A DNA stretch of 49,591 nt from Pontibacillus halophilus JSM 076056 = DSM 19796 (GTDB lineage Bacteria > Bacillota > Bacilli > Bacillales > BH030062). The stretch lies in NCBI RefSeq assembly GCF_000425205.1, contig NZ_AULI01000021.1:1-49591 (forward strand), in the 5' to 3' direction. Numbering within the stretch: the stretch's first letter is position 1; each line of letters opens with the position of its first letter. Shown piece after piece: positions 28,886 through 36,576 of this stretch. Made by a program: the position numbers and the translations under genes. The notes beneath the pieces were generated by a model, which was not told the origin of the DNA, did not search any database, and was given only the letters and a program-made list of their open reading frames with translations.

Positions 28886-30349
28886 ATGAGCCACATTACG
28901 ATTATTGGTCTTGGTGGTGGAGATTTAGATCAGCTCTCGTTACGTAGTTATCGCACGCTAACGAAGCACGAAGGAAAGGTCTACACCCGAACAATAGACC
29001 ATCCATTAATTCCGGAGTTAGAAAAAGAAGGAGTCGCCTTTCAATCATTTGATACAGTCTACGAGAAGCATGACGATTTCCAGTCTGTATACGAAGAAAT
29101 TACGAGTTCTCTCATACAGGTAGCCGAAGAGGAACCGGTACTTTATACAGTACCTGGCCATCCAATGTTGGCAGAACAATCGGTGCAATTATTGTTAGCT
29201 GCTCAGCAGGAAGGGAAGGTTGAGATCCAGATTTCAGGGGGACAAAGTTACTTGGACGATACGTTTTCTGCTTTAGGGATTGATCCGATTGAAGGATTTC
29301 AATTTATGGACGGTACATCGTTCAATCGCAATGCAATTGAACATCGACACCATACAATCTTCTGCCAGGTCTATGATGAAATGATTGCATCGGCCGTTAA
29401 GTTGGAATTAATGGAAGACCTATCTCCGGATACGAGCGTCTACATCGTGAATGCAGCGGGGTCTTCCATGGAAGAAATTATTGAGGTGCCGCTTCATGAA
29501 TTAGACCGTAGCGTTAAATTAAGTAACTTAACGAGCGTATATGTTCCACCAGTTTCGGAGGAGACGCTTAACCATCAATTCTTCCGATTGCGCGATACAA
29601 TTGCAACACTCCGTGGACCAGAAGGCTGTCCATGGGATAAAGAGCAGACACACGAAAGTCTACGTCCTTATCTTATCGAAGAGGCCTATGAATTTATTGA
29701 TGCAGTTGTCAATGAAGATGATGAGAATATGATTGAAGAGTTAGGCGACTTGCTCTTGCAAATCATGTTACACAGTCAAATAGGAGAAGATGAAGGATTT
29801 TTCTCCATTGATGACGTAATTCTATCCATTACAGATAAAATGATACGCCGGCACCCACACGTGTTTGGAGAGGTTGCGGTTGAATCATCTGAAGATGTTG
29901 TGAGCAACTGGGATGAGATTAAACGCCAAGAAAAAGAGGAGAGGATGTCTGCTCTTGATGGTGTGGAGGAATCATCTCCACAGTTGCTTCGCTCGAAAGA
30001 GTTACAGAAGAAAGCGAAGAAAGTAGGATTTGATTGGGATGATCCAACTCCGATTTGGGAGAAGATTGAGGAGGAGCTTGAGGAATTTCGTCAAAGCCTT
30101 CAGAACGAGAGTGCAAACGCGCAGGAGTTAGAATTTGGAGACGTCCTATTTGCACTCGTGAATCTAGCAAGATACTATAAAATCAATCCTGAACTAGCAC
30201 TTAGACAAACCAATGCCAAATTTGAACGACGCTTTCGAGAAATGGAAATCATGATTCAAGGAACGGGGCAGTCTCTCGAATCAATGACGTTATCAGAGCT
30301 TGACGCATACTGGGAGAAAGCAAAAATGAAGGAAAGAAATGAGGACTAG
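28886..30349 (+). CDS. yabN: YabN: tetrapyrrole methylase-like domain fused to MazG NTP pyrophosphohydrolase
   Basis: Two-domain protein of 487 residues. The N-terminal half (about 1-220) is a SAM-dependent tetrapyrrole methylase fold (ITIIGLGGGDLDQL, VPGHPMLAE); its substrate is unknown. The C-terminal half (about 230-487) is MazG, hydrolysing nucleoside triphosphates to monophosphates. GCPWDKEQTHESLRPYLIEEAYEF and EELGDLLLQIMLHSQI carry the ExxE...ExxD metal site, and a second MazG repeat is near 375-480. Likely house-cleaning of aberrant NTPs. rqcP begins 3 nt after the stop. Confidence 0.94.
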   Translation: MSHITIIGLGGGDLDQLSLRSYRTLTKHEGKVYTRTIDHPLIPELEKEGVAFQSFDTVYEKHDDFQSVYEEITSSLIQVAEEEPVLYTVPGHPMLAEQSVQLLLAAQQEGKVEIQISGGQSYLDDTFSALGIDPIEGFQFMDGTSFNRNAIEHRHHTIFCQVYDEMIASAVKLELMEDLSPDTSVYIVNAAGSSMEEIIEVPLHELDRSVKLSNLTSVYVPPVSEETLNHQFFRLRDTIATLRGPEGCPWDKEQTHESLRPYLIEEAYEFIDAVVNEDDENMIEELGDLLLQIMLHSQIGEDEGFFSIDDVILSITDKMIRRHPHVFGEVAVESSEDVVSNWDEIKRQEKEERMSALDGVEESSPQLLRSKELQKKAKKVGFDWDDPTPIWEKIEEELEEFRQSLQNESANAQELEFGDVLFALVNLARYYKINPELALRQTNAKFERRFREMEIMIQGTGQSLESMTLSELDAYWEKAKMKERNED

Positions 30350-30352
30350 CAT

Positions 30353-30607
30353 ATGAGGTTAGATAAATTCTTAAAGATATCTCGATTAATTAAACGACGC
30401 ACGTTGGCTAAAGAAGTAGCGCAACAGGGGCGTATTCACATTAACGGGAATGTAGCGAAAGCTTCCTCTGAAATTGAGGTTGGCGATGAACTTTCCATTC
30501 GCTTTGGACAAAAACAGTTGACGATTGAAATTGTTTCGATAAGAGAAAATGTAAGAAAAGAAGAAGCACAGTCGTTGTACAAAGTGCTTAAAGAGGAAGA
30601 AGTGTAA
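30353..30607 (+). CDS. rqcP: Ribosome quality control protein RqcP (YabO, S4 domain)
   Basis: Small S4-domain RNA-binding protein that works with RqcH on stalled 50S subunits to add C-terminal alanine tails. 84 residues. The S4 fold starts at residue 1 with MRLDKFLKISRLIKRRTLAKEVAQQGRIHINGNVAKAS. An acidic C-terminal tail follows. It is tightly spaced behind yabN (3 nt) and ends the yabM-yabN-rqcP transcript at a terminator. Confidence 0.93.
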   Translation: MRLDKFLKISRLIKRRTLAKEVAQQGRIHINGNVAKASSEIEVGDELSIRFGQKQLTIEIVSIRENVRKEEAQSLYKVLKEEEV

Positions 30608-30613
30608 GAGGGA

Positions 30614-30642
30614 AGAGGTCGTCAGCGGACGGCCTCTTTTTC
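30614..30642 (+). terminator. Terminator after rqcP
   Basis: Stem AGAGGTCGTC / GGACGGCCTCT with one G-U pair and TTTTTCT. Confidence 0.85.
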
Positions 30643-30646
30643 TATG

Positions 30647-30675
30647 TTCTATTCCTGCTCTTCATCTCATAAATT
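30647..30675 (+). promoter_or_regulatory. SigE-type promoter of yabP
   Basis: -35 TTCTATT (30647-30653; consensus kmATATT, 5 of 7), 14-nt spacer, -10 CATAAATT (30668-30675; consensus CATACAnT, one mismatch). yabP-yabQ are SigE targets in B. subtilis. Confidence 0.5.
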
Positions 30676-30704
30676 AATAACGATTATGGGAGAGGGGTGG
30701 AAGA

Positions 30705-31001
30705 ATGGAGTATGGAATAGACCAGCAATCTCGTGGACAAGCCGAACACCACGTTAAGATGAATAATCGTAGAAATTTAGAGATAACCGGTGTGAAAGAA
30801 GTAGACAGCTTTGATGCGGAAGAGTTTCTCCTGCAGACAACAATGGGGTACCTCGTTATTCGGGGACAGAACCTACAAATGAAGAACTTAGATGTGGAAG
30901 AAGGGATCGTTTCAATCAAAGGAAAGGTGTACGAGCTTTCCTATCTCGATGAACAGAGTGGGGAGAAAGCTAAAGGATTCTTTAGCAAAATGTTTAAATG
31001 A
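30705..31001 (+). CDS. yabP: Sporulation protein YabP
   Basis: Conserved sporulation protein of the YabP/YqfC family, 98 residues; the YqfC relatives sit beside SpoIVFA-like cortex/morphogenesis genes. It has a small beta-rich body with the motif NRRNLEITGVKEVDSFDAEEFLLQTTMGYLVIRGQNL and LDVEEGIVSIKGKV. No signal peptide or membrane segment. Start ATG 30705 after GAGAGGGGTGG. Overlaps yabQ by 4 nt. It probably works with YabQ in the mother cell; in B. subtilis the yabP requirement is mostly through yabQ. Confidence 0.9.
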   Translation: MEYGIDQQSRGQAEHHVKMNNRRNLEITGVKEVDSFDAEEFLLQTTMGYLVIRGQNLQMKNLDVEEGIVSIKGKVYELSYLDEQSGEKAKGFFSKMFK

Positions 31002-31600
31002 GTCTTGATACACAGTTTTACACGATGCTCCTTATGTTCGGTAGCGGGGTCTATTTAGGCTCTGCTATTGATACATATAGGAGGTTTGAACGGTTATGGA
31101 AAGGCCACGTCTGGCTACGTTACGTGAGTGAAATTTTGTTTTGGGTGATTCAATCCGTCATTATCTTTTACATGCTTTTTCTCGGAAATGAGGGCGAACT
31201 TCGGTTTTACATCTTCCTCTCAATTCTATGTGGGTACGCAGCCTATCAAGCGCTCTTTAAAACGGTGTATCGCCTATGGTTGGAACGTGTCATTACAATG
31301 ACTGTAGCGTTATATCGCTTTTTGAAGCGGCTTGTTTTTGTGTTGATTGTACAACCCATCCGATTCCTGCTGATGCTGGTTACGAAGCTGTTAATTATCT
31401 TTTGGTCTGTCATTCTGTGGATCTTGATGACTCTTCTTAAAGTGGTTCTCTATCCCATTCGGCTACTTGGTAAGCTGCTATGGTGGCTACTTCCGAAAAA
31501 GTTTCAAGAATTTCTGAGACAAGTTGCAGGATTCTATAGTAAAATGAAGAATAGGTTAGATAAAATATGGGAAAAGTACGTAAGTAAAAGGGGGGAATAA
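30998..31600 (+). CDS. yabQ: Spore cortex biosynthesis protein YabQ
   Basis: Membrane protein needed for spore cortex formation, made in the mother cell under SigE. 200 residues. Hydrophobic segments are near 5-22, 43-63, 68-87, 105-125 and 130-150, followed by a basic amphipathic C-terminal region (LLPKKFQEFLRQVAG...) on the cytosolic side (inference). The start ATG 30998 overlaps the yabP stop (ATGA). divIC starts only 3 nt after its stop, so a division gene may be read both from this SigE transcript and from a vegetative promoter that I could not place. Confidence 0.92.
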   Translation: MSLDTQFYTMLLMFGSGVYLGSAIDTYRRFERLWKGHVWLRYVSEILFWVIQSVIIFYMLFLGNEGELRFYIFLSILCGYAAYQALFKTVYRLWLERVITMTVALYRFLKRLVFVLIVQPIRFLLMLVTKLLIIFWSVILWILMTLLKVVLYPIRLLGKLLWWLLPKKFQEFLRQVAGFYSKMKNRLDKIWEKYVSKRGE

Positions 31601-31603
31601 TCG

Positions 31604-31984
31604 GTGAAGTCTGAGCGAGATACCGTTGCAAAAATTGAGTCCAATTATGTGAAACAGTACGATGCCCAAGTATCAAGACAAAAGAATCGTCAAAAACGTC
31701 TCGTGCGCCGATTGGCACTCTTTGCAGTCCTTACCTTCGTGATCATGGGAGGGTTACTTTCTTACCATATTCATCAACGATCCTTACATGCAGAGAAAAA
31801 GGCAGATTATGAAGAGTTGAAGACAGAGCATAATCAGCTTGAACAGAAGCAGGCGAACTTAGAGGAAGAGATTCAACTTCTGAAGGATGAAGACTATGTG
31901 CTCCAAATTGCGCGTACGAACTATTTCTTCTCCAAAGAGGGAGAAATCATCTTTAAGTTGCCAGATAGCGACCCGTCTTATTGA
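31604..31984 (+). CDS. divIC: Cell division protein DivIC (FtsB-like)
   Basis: Bitopic septum protein that acts with FtsL and DivIB to trigger septal peptidoglycan synthesis; the functional analogue of FtsB. 126 residues. A basic cytosolic tail (1-38) precedes the membrane helix LALFAVLTFVIMGGLLSYHI (about 38-57). A Leu/Glu-rich coiled coil follows (about 62-100), and the conserved ARTNYFFSKEGEIIFKLP closes the protein. Start GTG 31604 with GGGGGAAT upstream. The stop codon lies within the -35 of the yabR promoter. Confidence 0.94.
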   Translation: MKSERDTVAKIESNYVKQYDAQVSRQKNRQKRLVRRLALFAVLTFVIMGGLLSYHIHQRSLHAEKKADYEELKTEHNQLEQKQANLEEEIQLLKDEDYVLQIARTNYFFSKEGEIIFKLPDSDPSY

Positions 31985-32010
31985 CACCTTTTTCAATGCT
32001 TATATATAAT
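31981..32010 (+). promoter_or_regulatory. SigA promoter of yabR
   Basis: Consensus TTGACA (31981-31986), 18-nt spacer, consensus TATAAT (32005-32010). The -35 contains the divIC stop codon. Confidence 0.8.
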
Positions 32011-32059
32011 AGTAAAGAATGATACATTTTTTTAAATCTTAAGGAGGAGCATTTCTTTT

Positions 32060-32494
32060 ATGTCAATTGAAGTAGGCAGCAAGTTGCAGGGCAAGGTAAC
32101 GGGTATTACCAATTTCGGAGCATTCGTTGAGCTTCCAAATGGGTCAACAGGGCTTGTTCACATTAGTGAGGTTGCTGATAATTATGTAAAGGACATTAAT
32201 GAGCATCTATCTAAAGGCGACCAGGTAGAGGTAAAGGTCATTAATGTTGAAAACGATGGAAAGATTGGTCTATCCATCAAGAAGGCTAAAGAAAACTATA
32301 ACAGCAATAGTAACAACAATAACAACAATAGCCGCCCTAATAAAGGAAGAGGCAATCGTCCACAACGAAACGAAAAGCCTGAGAACTTTGAATCAAAAAT
32401 GAATCGTTTTCTTAAAGATAGCGAAGACCGCCTAGCTTCTTTAAGAAAGCACACGGAATCAAAACGTGGTGGTAGAGGTGCTAAGAAAGGTTAA
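32060..32494 (+). CDS. yabR: S1-domain RNA-binding protein YabR
   Basis: General RNA-binding protein of the polyribonucleotide nucleotidyltransferase S1-domain type; the cellular role is poorly defined. 144 residues. The S1 domain (about 5-75) reads GSKLQGKVTGITNFGAFVELPNGSTGLVHISEVADNYV. A low-complexity Asn-rich linker (NSNSNNNNNNSRPN, about 84-97) follows, then a basic Arg/Lys/Gly-rich tail. The Asn run makes it longer than the 128-residue B. subtilis protein. Start ATG 32060 after AAGGAGGAG. Own promoter and terminator. Confidence 0.93.
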   Translation: MSIEVGSKLQGKVTGITNFGAFVELPNGSTGLVHISEVADNYVKDINEHLSKGDQVEVKVINVENDGKIGLSIKKAKENYNSNSNNNNNNSRPNKGRGNRPQRNEKPENFESKMNRFLKDSEDRLASLRKHTESKRGGRGAKKG

Positions 32495-32548
32495 CTTGCT
32501 GTCTAACCATGGTAAAAGTGAATCTAAATTAAGATATCTCTATATATA

Positions 32549-32577
32549 AGAGACTGGCTGCCTAGCCAGTCTCTTTT
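32549..32577 (+). terminator. Terminator after yabR
   Basis: Stem AGAGACTGGCT / AGCCAGTCTCT with loop GCCT and TTTTT. Confidence 0.93.
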
Positions 32578-32702
32578 TATTAGGCTCTATTAATTTCGTA
32601 CACATTCACGGTGTAGCCCCGGGCATGAGTGTTTAGAACTAGGGTGAACATGTCCCCATGAGCGCGAAAAACCTCATACGCATCGTTTAAAGAGAGCTAT
32701 CT

Positions 32703-32732
32703 TTGTTCAAACAGCATTAGATTTGGTACGAT
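32703..32732 (+). promoter_or_regulatory. Possible SigA promoter of the LOV photoreceptor gene
   Basis: TTGTTC (32703-32708), 18-nt spacer, TACGAT (32727-32732) with extended TGG. A GTTTAA, the SigB -35 sequence, occurs at about 32688 but no matching GGGWAW follows, so SigB control is not supported. Confidence 0.45.
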
Positions 32733-32768
32733 GTGGATGGAAAGAAAAGATGAAGAGGAGCGAACTGG

Positions 32769-33551
32769 ATGGGAACACATTTACTTCAAGGTGATGCGTT
32801 TTATAAGACGCTAGAAAAGGCGATTGACCATACACGTGTTGGCATAACCATAACGGACCCAACAATAGCAGACAATCCAATTGTGTATGCGAACGAATCC
32901 TTTCAACAGATTACAGGTTATGAGGAAGATGATATTATTGGTCATAATTGTCGTTTTCTTCAGGGGAAAGAGACAGACAAGGATGCCGTTTACCAAATTA
33001 AACGGGCTGTTGAAAATGCCGATTCAATTGAGATTACCATTTTAAACTATAGGAAAGATGGGACACCATTTTGGAATGAGCTACATATTGACCCTGTTTA
33101 TGTAGAGTCGGAGGATAAGACATACTTTATTGGGATTCAGCATGATGTGACGAAGCAGAAAGAGACGGAAGAACAATTAAAGACTTCTGAGGATGAAGTG
33201 ATGGCTCTATCTACGCCAATCGTTTCTATTGCAGAAGGGGTATCTGTCTTGCCTTTAGTTGGGAGTATGTCTAAAGAGCGGATTGATACAATATCGGATC
33301 ATATTACAGAGAAGATTTCTAGGAATCGCGAGGAGACGTTAATCGTTGAGTTGTCTGGTATTCGTGATTTTAACGAAGAGGTCATTAGAGGCATCTATCG
33401 TTTACATGATCTATTGAACTTATTAGGGACAACCTTAATCATTTCAGGGATTCAGCCGGAATTTGCTGCACAATCAGCCAAACTCCAAATGGACCTATCC
33501 ACGATTCAAACGTATGGCACTGTAAAGGAAGCATTGAAATATATTCAATAG
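32769..33551 (+). CDS. ytvA: Blue-light receptor of the YtvA type (LOV-STAS)
   Basis: Flavin-binding photoreceptor. In B. subtilis YtvA is part of the stressosome and triggers the SigB general stress response on blue light. 260 residues (B. subtilis 261). The LOV/PAS domain (about 15-130) carries the photo-adduct Cys61 in GHNCRFLQG and the flavin-contacting Asn93, Asn103 and Gln124. A J-alpha-like linker (about 128-146) joins the C-terminal STAS domain (about 149-256), which starts TPIVSIAEGVSVLPLVG. ATG start after AAGAGGAG. In B. subtilis ytvA is elsewhere; here it is inserted between yabR and the tRNA pair, as a single gene with its own candidate promoter. Confidence 0.92.
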   Translation: MGTHLLQGDAFYKTLEKAIDHTRVGITITDPTIADNPIVYANESFQQITGYEEDDIIGHNCRFLQGKETDKDAVYQIKRAVENADSIEITILNYRKDGTPFWNELHIDPVYVESEDKTYFIGIQHDVTKQKETEEQLKTSEDEVMALSTPIVSIAEGVSVLPLVGSMSKERIDTISDHITEKISRNREETLIVELSGIRDFNEEVIRGIYRLHDLLNLLGTTLIISGIQPEFAAQSAKLQMDLSTIQTYGTVKEALKYIQ

Positions 33552-33552
33552 A

Positions 33553-33586
33553 ACAAAAAAAGGCTGTCCATTTATGGACAGCCTTT
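33553..33586 (-). terminator. Terminator of the tRNA pair
   Basis: Perfect stem AAAGGCTGTCCA / TGGACAGCCTTT with loop TTTA. The T-run (complement of GAACAAAAAA) is on the minus-strand side, so it mainly ends the tRNA transcript; on the plus strand it would only weakly end the photoreceptor transcript. Confidence 0.85.
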
Positions 33587-33592
33587 CGTGTA

Positions 33593-33664
33593 TGACCCGT
33601 ACGGGATTCGAACCCGTGTTACCGCCGTGAAAGGGCGGTGTCTTAACCACTTGACCAACGGGCC
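33593..33664 (-). tRNA. tRNA-Glu (anticodon UUC)
   Basis: Minus-strand cloverleaf. The acceptor GGCCCGT pairs with ACGGGTC, the anticodon loop reads CTTTCAC with anticodon TTC, and the T arm is ACGGGTTCGAATCCCGT. The 3' CCA is not encoded (TCA followed by TAC). It is downstream of tRNA-Met by 8 nt. B. subtilis has the same Met-Glu pair at this place. Confidence 0.97.
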
Positions 33665-33672
33665 AGAAGATA

Positions 33673-33749
33673 TGGTAGCGGTGGAGGGGATCGAACCCAC
33701 GACCTCACGGGTATGAACCGTGCGCTCTCGCCATCTGAGCTACACCGCC
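33673..33749 (-). tRNA. tRNA-Met (anticodon CAU, elongator type)
   Basis: Minus-strand cloverleaf. Acceptor GGCGGTG / CACCGCT (last pair G-U), D arm TAGCTCAGATGGCGAGAGC, anticodon loop TTCATAC, T arm GTGGGTTCGATCCCC-like, encoded CCA. The GGTTCATACCC stem-loop and the D arm are elongator-like. The initiator's three G-C pairs below the anticodon loop are not seen. Confidence 0.95.
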
Positions 33750-33790
33750 ATGTCTTAAATGGTTTTGCCTCTCTCAAAGGCACAAACAAT

Positions 33791-33819
33791 ATACTACAGT
33801 ACATCATTTCAACTGTCAA
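33791..33819 (-). promoter_or_regulatory. SigA promoter of the tRNA-Met/tRNA-Glu pair
   Basis: On the minus strand: TTGACA (33819-33814), 17-nt spacer, TAGTAT (33796-33791). It diverges from the spoIIE control region. Confidence 0.6.
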
Positions 33820-33927
33820 CGAAATAGAATAAAAAAATTATATTCTATTAATTTTTAATTTTTCTACATCTTTTACGGTCGATTTATAGCGGAAAACAGG
33901 AAGTTTAATTTGGTGCCACAACTGTTT

Positions 33928-34023
33928 TGGCGAATTCTACCATTGTTGCAATGAAACCGTCGAAAAGATTTAGTTCTATGCCCTCTTGTTTTGACAAAAT
34001 AAGCTCGTCCTACGTGGTTTAAT
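33928..34023 (+). promoter_or_regulatory. Spo0A-activated SigA promoter of spoIIE
   Basis: Consensus -35 TTGACA (33991-33996) and -10 TTTAAT (34018-34023, extended TGG) are separated by 21 nt instead of 17. This oversized spacer is the known trait of the B. subtilis spoIIE promoter, which needs Spo0A~P. Two Spo0A boxes with one mismatch each lie upstream: TGGCGAA (33928-33934) and CGTCGAA (33958-33964), about 60 and 30 bp before the -35. Confidence 0.75.
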
Positions 34024-34057
34024 AAACTTACAAATACGACAAGGAGTGGTGATTGGA

Positions 34058-36511
34058 ATGACAACATTAACACGTACTGGAGGAAAGGTTATGAAGGGGA
34101 GCTTTTCAGCGACGCTGGCTAGAGGGAAACAAAAGCTCGGTGATCGGACACGTGCACTTATGATTGAAAGAGGTCTGCTACTCTTTCTTGTTGCATTCCT
34201 ATTAGGACGAGCTGTTGTATTATCCAGCGTTTCTCCATTTGCGTTAGCGTTCCTGGCGGCGGTTTGGTTAATGCGTAAGGAGAGATCTATTAACGTAACG
34301 ATTGCGGCAGTGGCTGGGGCGGTAACGATTAGTATCTCGCAGGGCGTGTTTGTGTTAACGGCATCGGTTACCTTCTTTGTGATAGCATTCTTATTTCAAA
34401 GGATCCAAGCTCAGCAACGTTTGTTACCAGTCTACGTGTTTTTAGCAAGTTTCATACCTAGGCTAGTCTACTTTTATTTCGTAGATGGGGTAGAAACTTA
34501 TGCGTTGGTTATGTCGGGGGTAGAGGCCGGATTGAGTTCAATCCTTGTCCTTATCTTTATGCAGAGTGTTCCGCTATTATCACCAAAGCGAATAACGAAA
34601 ACGTTAAAGAATGAAGAAATTATATGCATGATTATTCTGCTAGCCTCAATCTTGACAGGGACGATTGGGTGGCAGGTTTATGATATATCCGTGGAGCAGG
34701 TATTGTCTCGCTATTTAGTGCTTGGATTGGCGTTTATTGGGGGTGCCGCTATTGGCGCAACGGTGGGTGTCGTTACGGGATTGATTTTGAGTCTTGCCAA
34801 TGTGGCTGATCTCAATCAGATGAGTCTGTTAGCCTTCTCAGGTCTTCTTGGAGGGTTATTAAAAGAAGGGAGAAAACTAGGGGTAGGAGCGGGCCTGTTT
34901 GTGGCCACGCTTCTTATTGGAATCTATGGGGATGGGATGGAGGCGCTCGGGCCTTCCATGATTGAAACTTCAGTAGCTGTGCTACTCTTTTTCGTGACGC
35001 CTGAAAGTTGGATTCGGAAGATGGCTCGTTACATACCAGGTACGAGCGAGCACTCTGAAGAACAAGCTCAATATCTACAAAAGGTGAGGGATGCAACCGC
35101 TAGTCGTGTTGAACAATTTTCAAGCGTATTTCAGGCTTTATCCAATAGCTTTGACCGTGCTCAATGGCAAATGGACGAGGATGAACAAACGAAAGAGACG
35201 GATTTCTTCTTAAGTAATGTAACAGAAAAGACTTGTCAATCATGCTTCCGCAAGGATAAGTGCTGGGCGCAGTGCTTTGATGAGACGTATGGATATATGC
35301 AAGAACTTATGACGGAACTTGATGAAGGGACGTTCAAACCGCGCCGTAAACTTCATAATGATTTCGATCGACATTGCGTGAAGTCCGATAAAGTGATTGA
35401 GGCGATGAAAGGAGAGTTATCATTCTATCAAGCTAACCAACAGTTAAAGAAACAAGTAAAGGAGAGTAGACAATTTGTAGCTGATCAATTAAGAGGGGTT
35501 TCGGCGGTAATGGATGACTTTGCAAAGGAGATTCTAAAAGAAAGGGTGAACCATGAACAACAAGAAGAGGCAATTAGTTCTGCTTTAAAGAGTATGGGGT
35601 TTGAAATTGAGAAATTAGATATTTTCAGCTTGGACCCAGGAAGCGTGGATATCGAAATGACGCTATCGTTTTACGATTATAAAGGGGAAGGGGCTAAGAT
35701 TGTTGCGCCTGTCTTATCCGATATACTAAATGAGACGATTGTTGTGAAGCATGAGGAGGTTTCTCCTTTTCCAAACGGATATTGTCAATTTTCATTTAGT
35801 TCCTCACAGAAATACAAAGTAGACAGCGGTGTTTCTCATGCTGCTAAGGATGGAGGGTTTATTTCAGGTGATAGTTATTCCTTAATTGAGCTCGGTGCAG
35901 GGAAGCATGCAGTTGCCATTAGTGACGGGATGGGGAATGGAGAGCGGGCCCACATCGAAAGTACCGAAACGCTCCGTCTGCTCCAACAAATCTTGCAAAC
36001 TGGCATCGACGAAGAAGTCGCAATTAAGTCGATTAATTCCATCCTGTCATTACGGACGATGGACGAGATCTTCTCGACACTGGACTTAGCTGTGGTCGAT
36101 TTGAATGATGCTGCCGTGAAGTTTCTTAAGATTGGTTCTACACCAAGCTATATAAAGAGAGGAGACCAGCTGATTAAGATTGAGGCAAGTAACTTGCCGA
36201 TGGGGATTATCACAGACTTCGATGTTGATGTTGTGAGTGAGCAGTTAAAGCCAGGGGATTTATTAATCATGATGAGTGATGGTATCTTTGATGGTCCTAA
36301 GCATGTCGAGAATATTGATATGTGGCTCAGAAGGAAAATACGTGAGATGAGAACGGAAGACCCGCAAGATGTAGCGGACTTATTATTAGAGGAGGTAATT
36401 CGAACAAGATCAGGAAGAATTGAAGATGATATGACTGTATTGGTTACGAAGATTGACCATAACGTACCTAGGTGGGCCGCCATTCCACTCTACGGTCAGC
36501 AAGCTCAATAA
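34058..36511 (+). CDS. spoIIE: Stage II sporulation protein E (PP2C phosphatase)
   Basis: Membrane phosphatase that dephosphorylates SpoIIAA-P at the polar septum and so releases SigF in the forespore; it also binds FtsZ. 817 residues from ATG 34058 (after AAGGAGTGG); GTG 34046 in frame would sit on the ribosome site. About ten membrane helices occupy 35-320 (GLLLFLVAFLLGRAVVLS onward). A central regulatory region (about 325-580) has a Cys-rich CQSCFRKDKCWAQC stretch. The C-terminal PP2C domain (about 590-805) has metal-binding AISDGMGNGERA, MSDGIFDG and DDMTVLV. Convergent signals for SigF control in this window are spoIIE, fin and csfB. Confidence 0.96.
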   Translation: MTTLTRTGGKVMKGSFSATLARGKQKLGDRTRALMIERGLLLFLVAFLLGRAVVLSSVSPFALAFLAAVWLMRKERSINVTIAAVAGAVTISISQGVFVLTASVTFFVIAFLFQRIQAQQRLLPVYVFLASFIPRLVYFYFVDGVETYALVMSGVEAGLSSILVLIFMQSVPLLSPKRITKTLKNEEIICMIILLASILTGTIGWQVYDISVEQVLSRYLVLGLAFIGGAAIGATVGVVTGLILSLANVADLNQMSLLAFSGLLGGLLKEGRKLGVGAGLFVATLLIGIYGDGMEALGPSMIETSVAVLLFFVTPESWIRKMARYIPGTSEHSEEQAQYLQKVRDATASRVEQFSSVFQALSNSFDRAQWQMDEDEQTKETDFFLSNVTEKTCQSCFRKDKCWAQCFDETYGYMQELMTELDEGTFKPRRKLHNDFDRHCVKSDKVIEAMKGELSFYQANQQLKKQVKESRQFVADQLRGVSAVMDDFAKEILKERVNHEQQEEAISSALKSMGFEIEKLDIFSLDPGSVDIEMTLSFYDYKGEGAKIVAPVLSDILNETIVVKHEEVSPFPNGYCQFSFSSSQKYKVDSGVSHAAKDGGFISGDSYSLIELGAGKHAVAISDGMGNGERAHIESTETLRLLQQILQTGIDEEVAIKSINSILSLRTMDEIFSTLDLAVVDLNDAAVKFLKIGSTPSYIKRGDQLIKIEASNLPMGIITDFDVDVVSEQLKPGDLLIMMSDGIFDGPKHVENIDMWLRRKIREMRTEDPQDVADLLLEEVIRTRSGRIEDDMTVLVTKIDHNVPRWAAIPLYGQQAQ

Positions 36512-36576
36512 GGGAGGGTATAAAAGGAGTGAATCTCGTCCATGATGGTGATAAATCATGGAGGAGGAGATGGATC

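Noticed and set aside
32309-32350. Repeat or CRISPR-like sequence in yabR (AAC/AAT repeats)
   Set aside because: It is an in-frame Asn-rich linker of a real gene; no direct-repeat and spacer pattern exists anywhere in the window.
32680-32710. SigB promoter for the photoreceptor gene (GTTTAA at about 32688)
   Set aside because: No GGGWAW-like -10 at 12-15 nt; a SigA-type promoter further down fits better.
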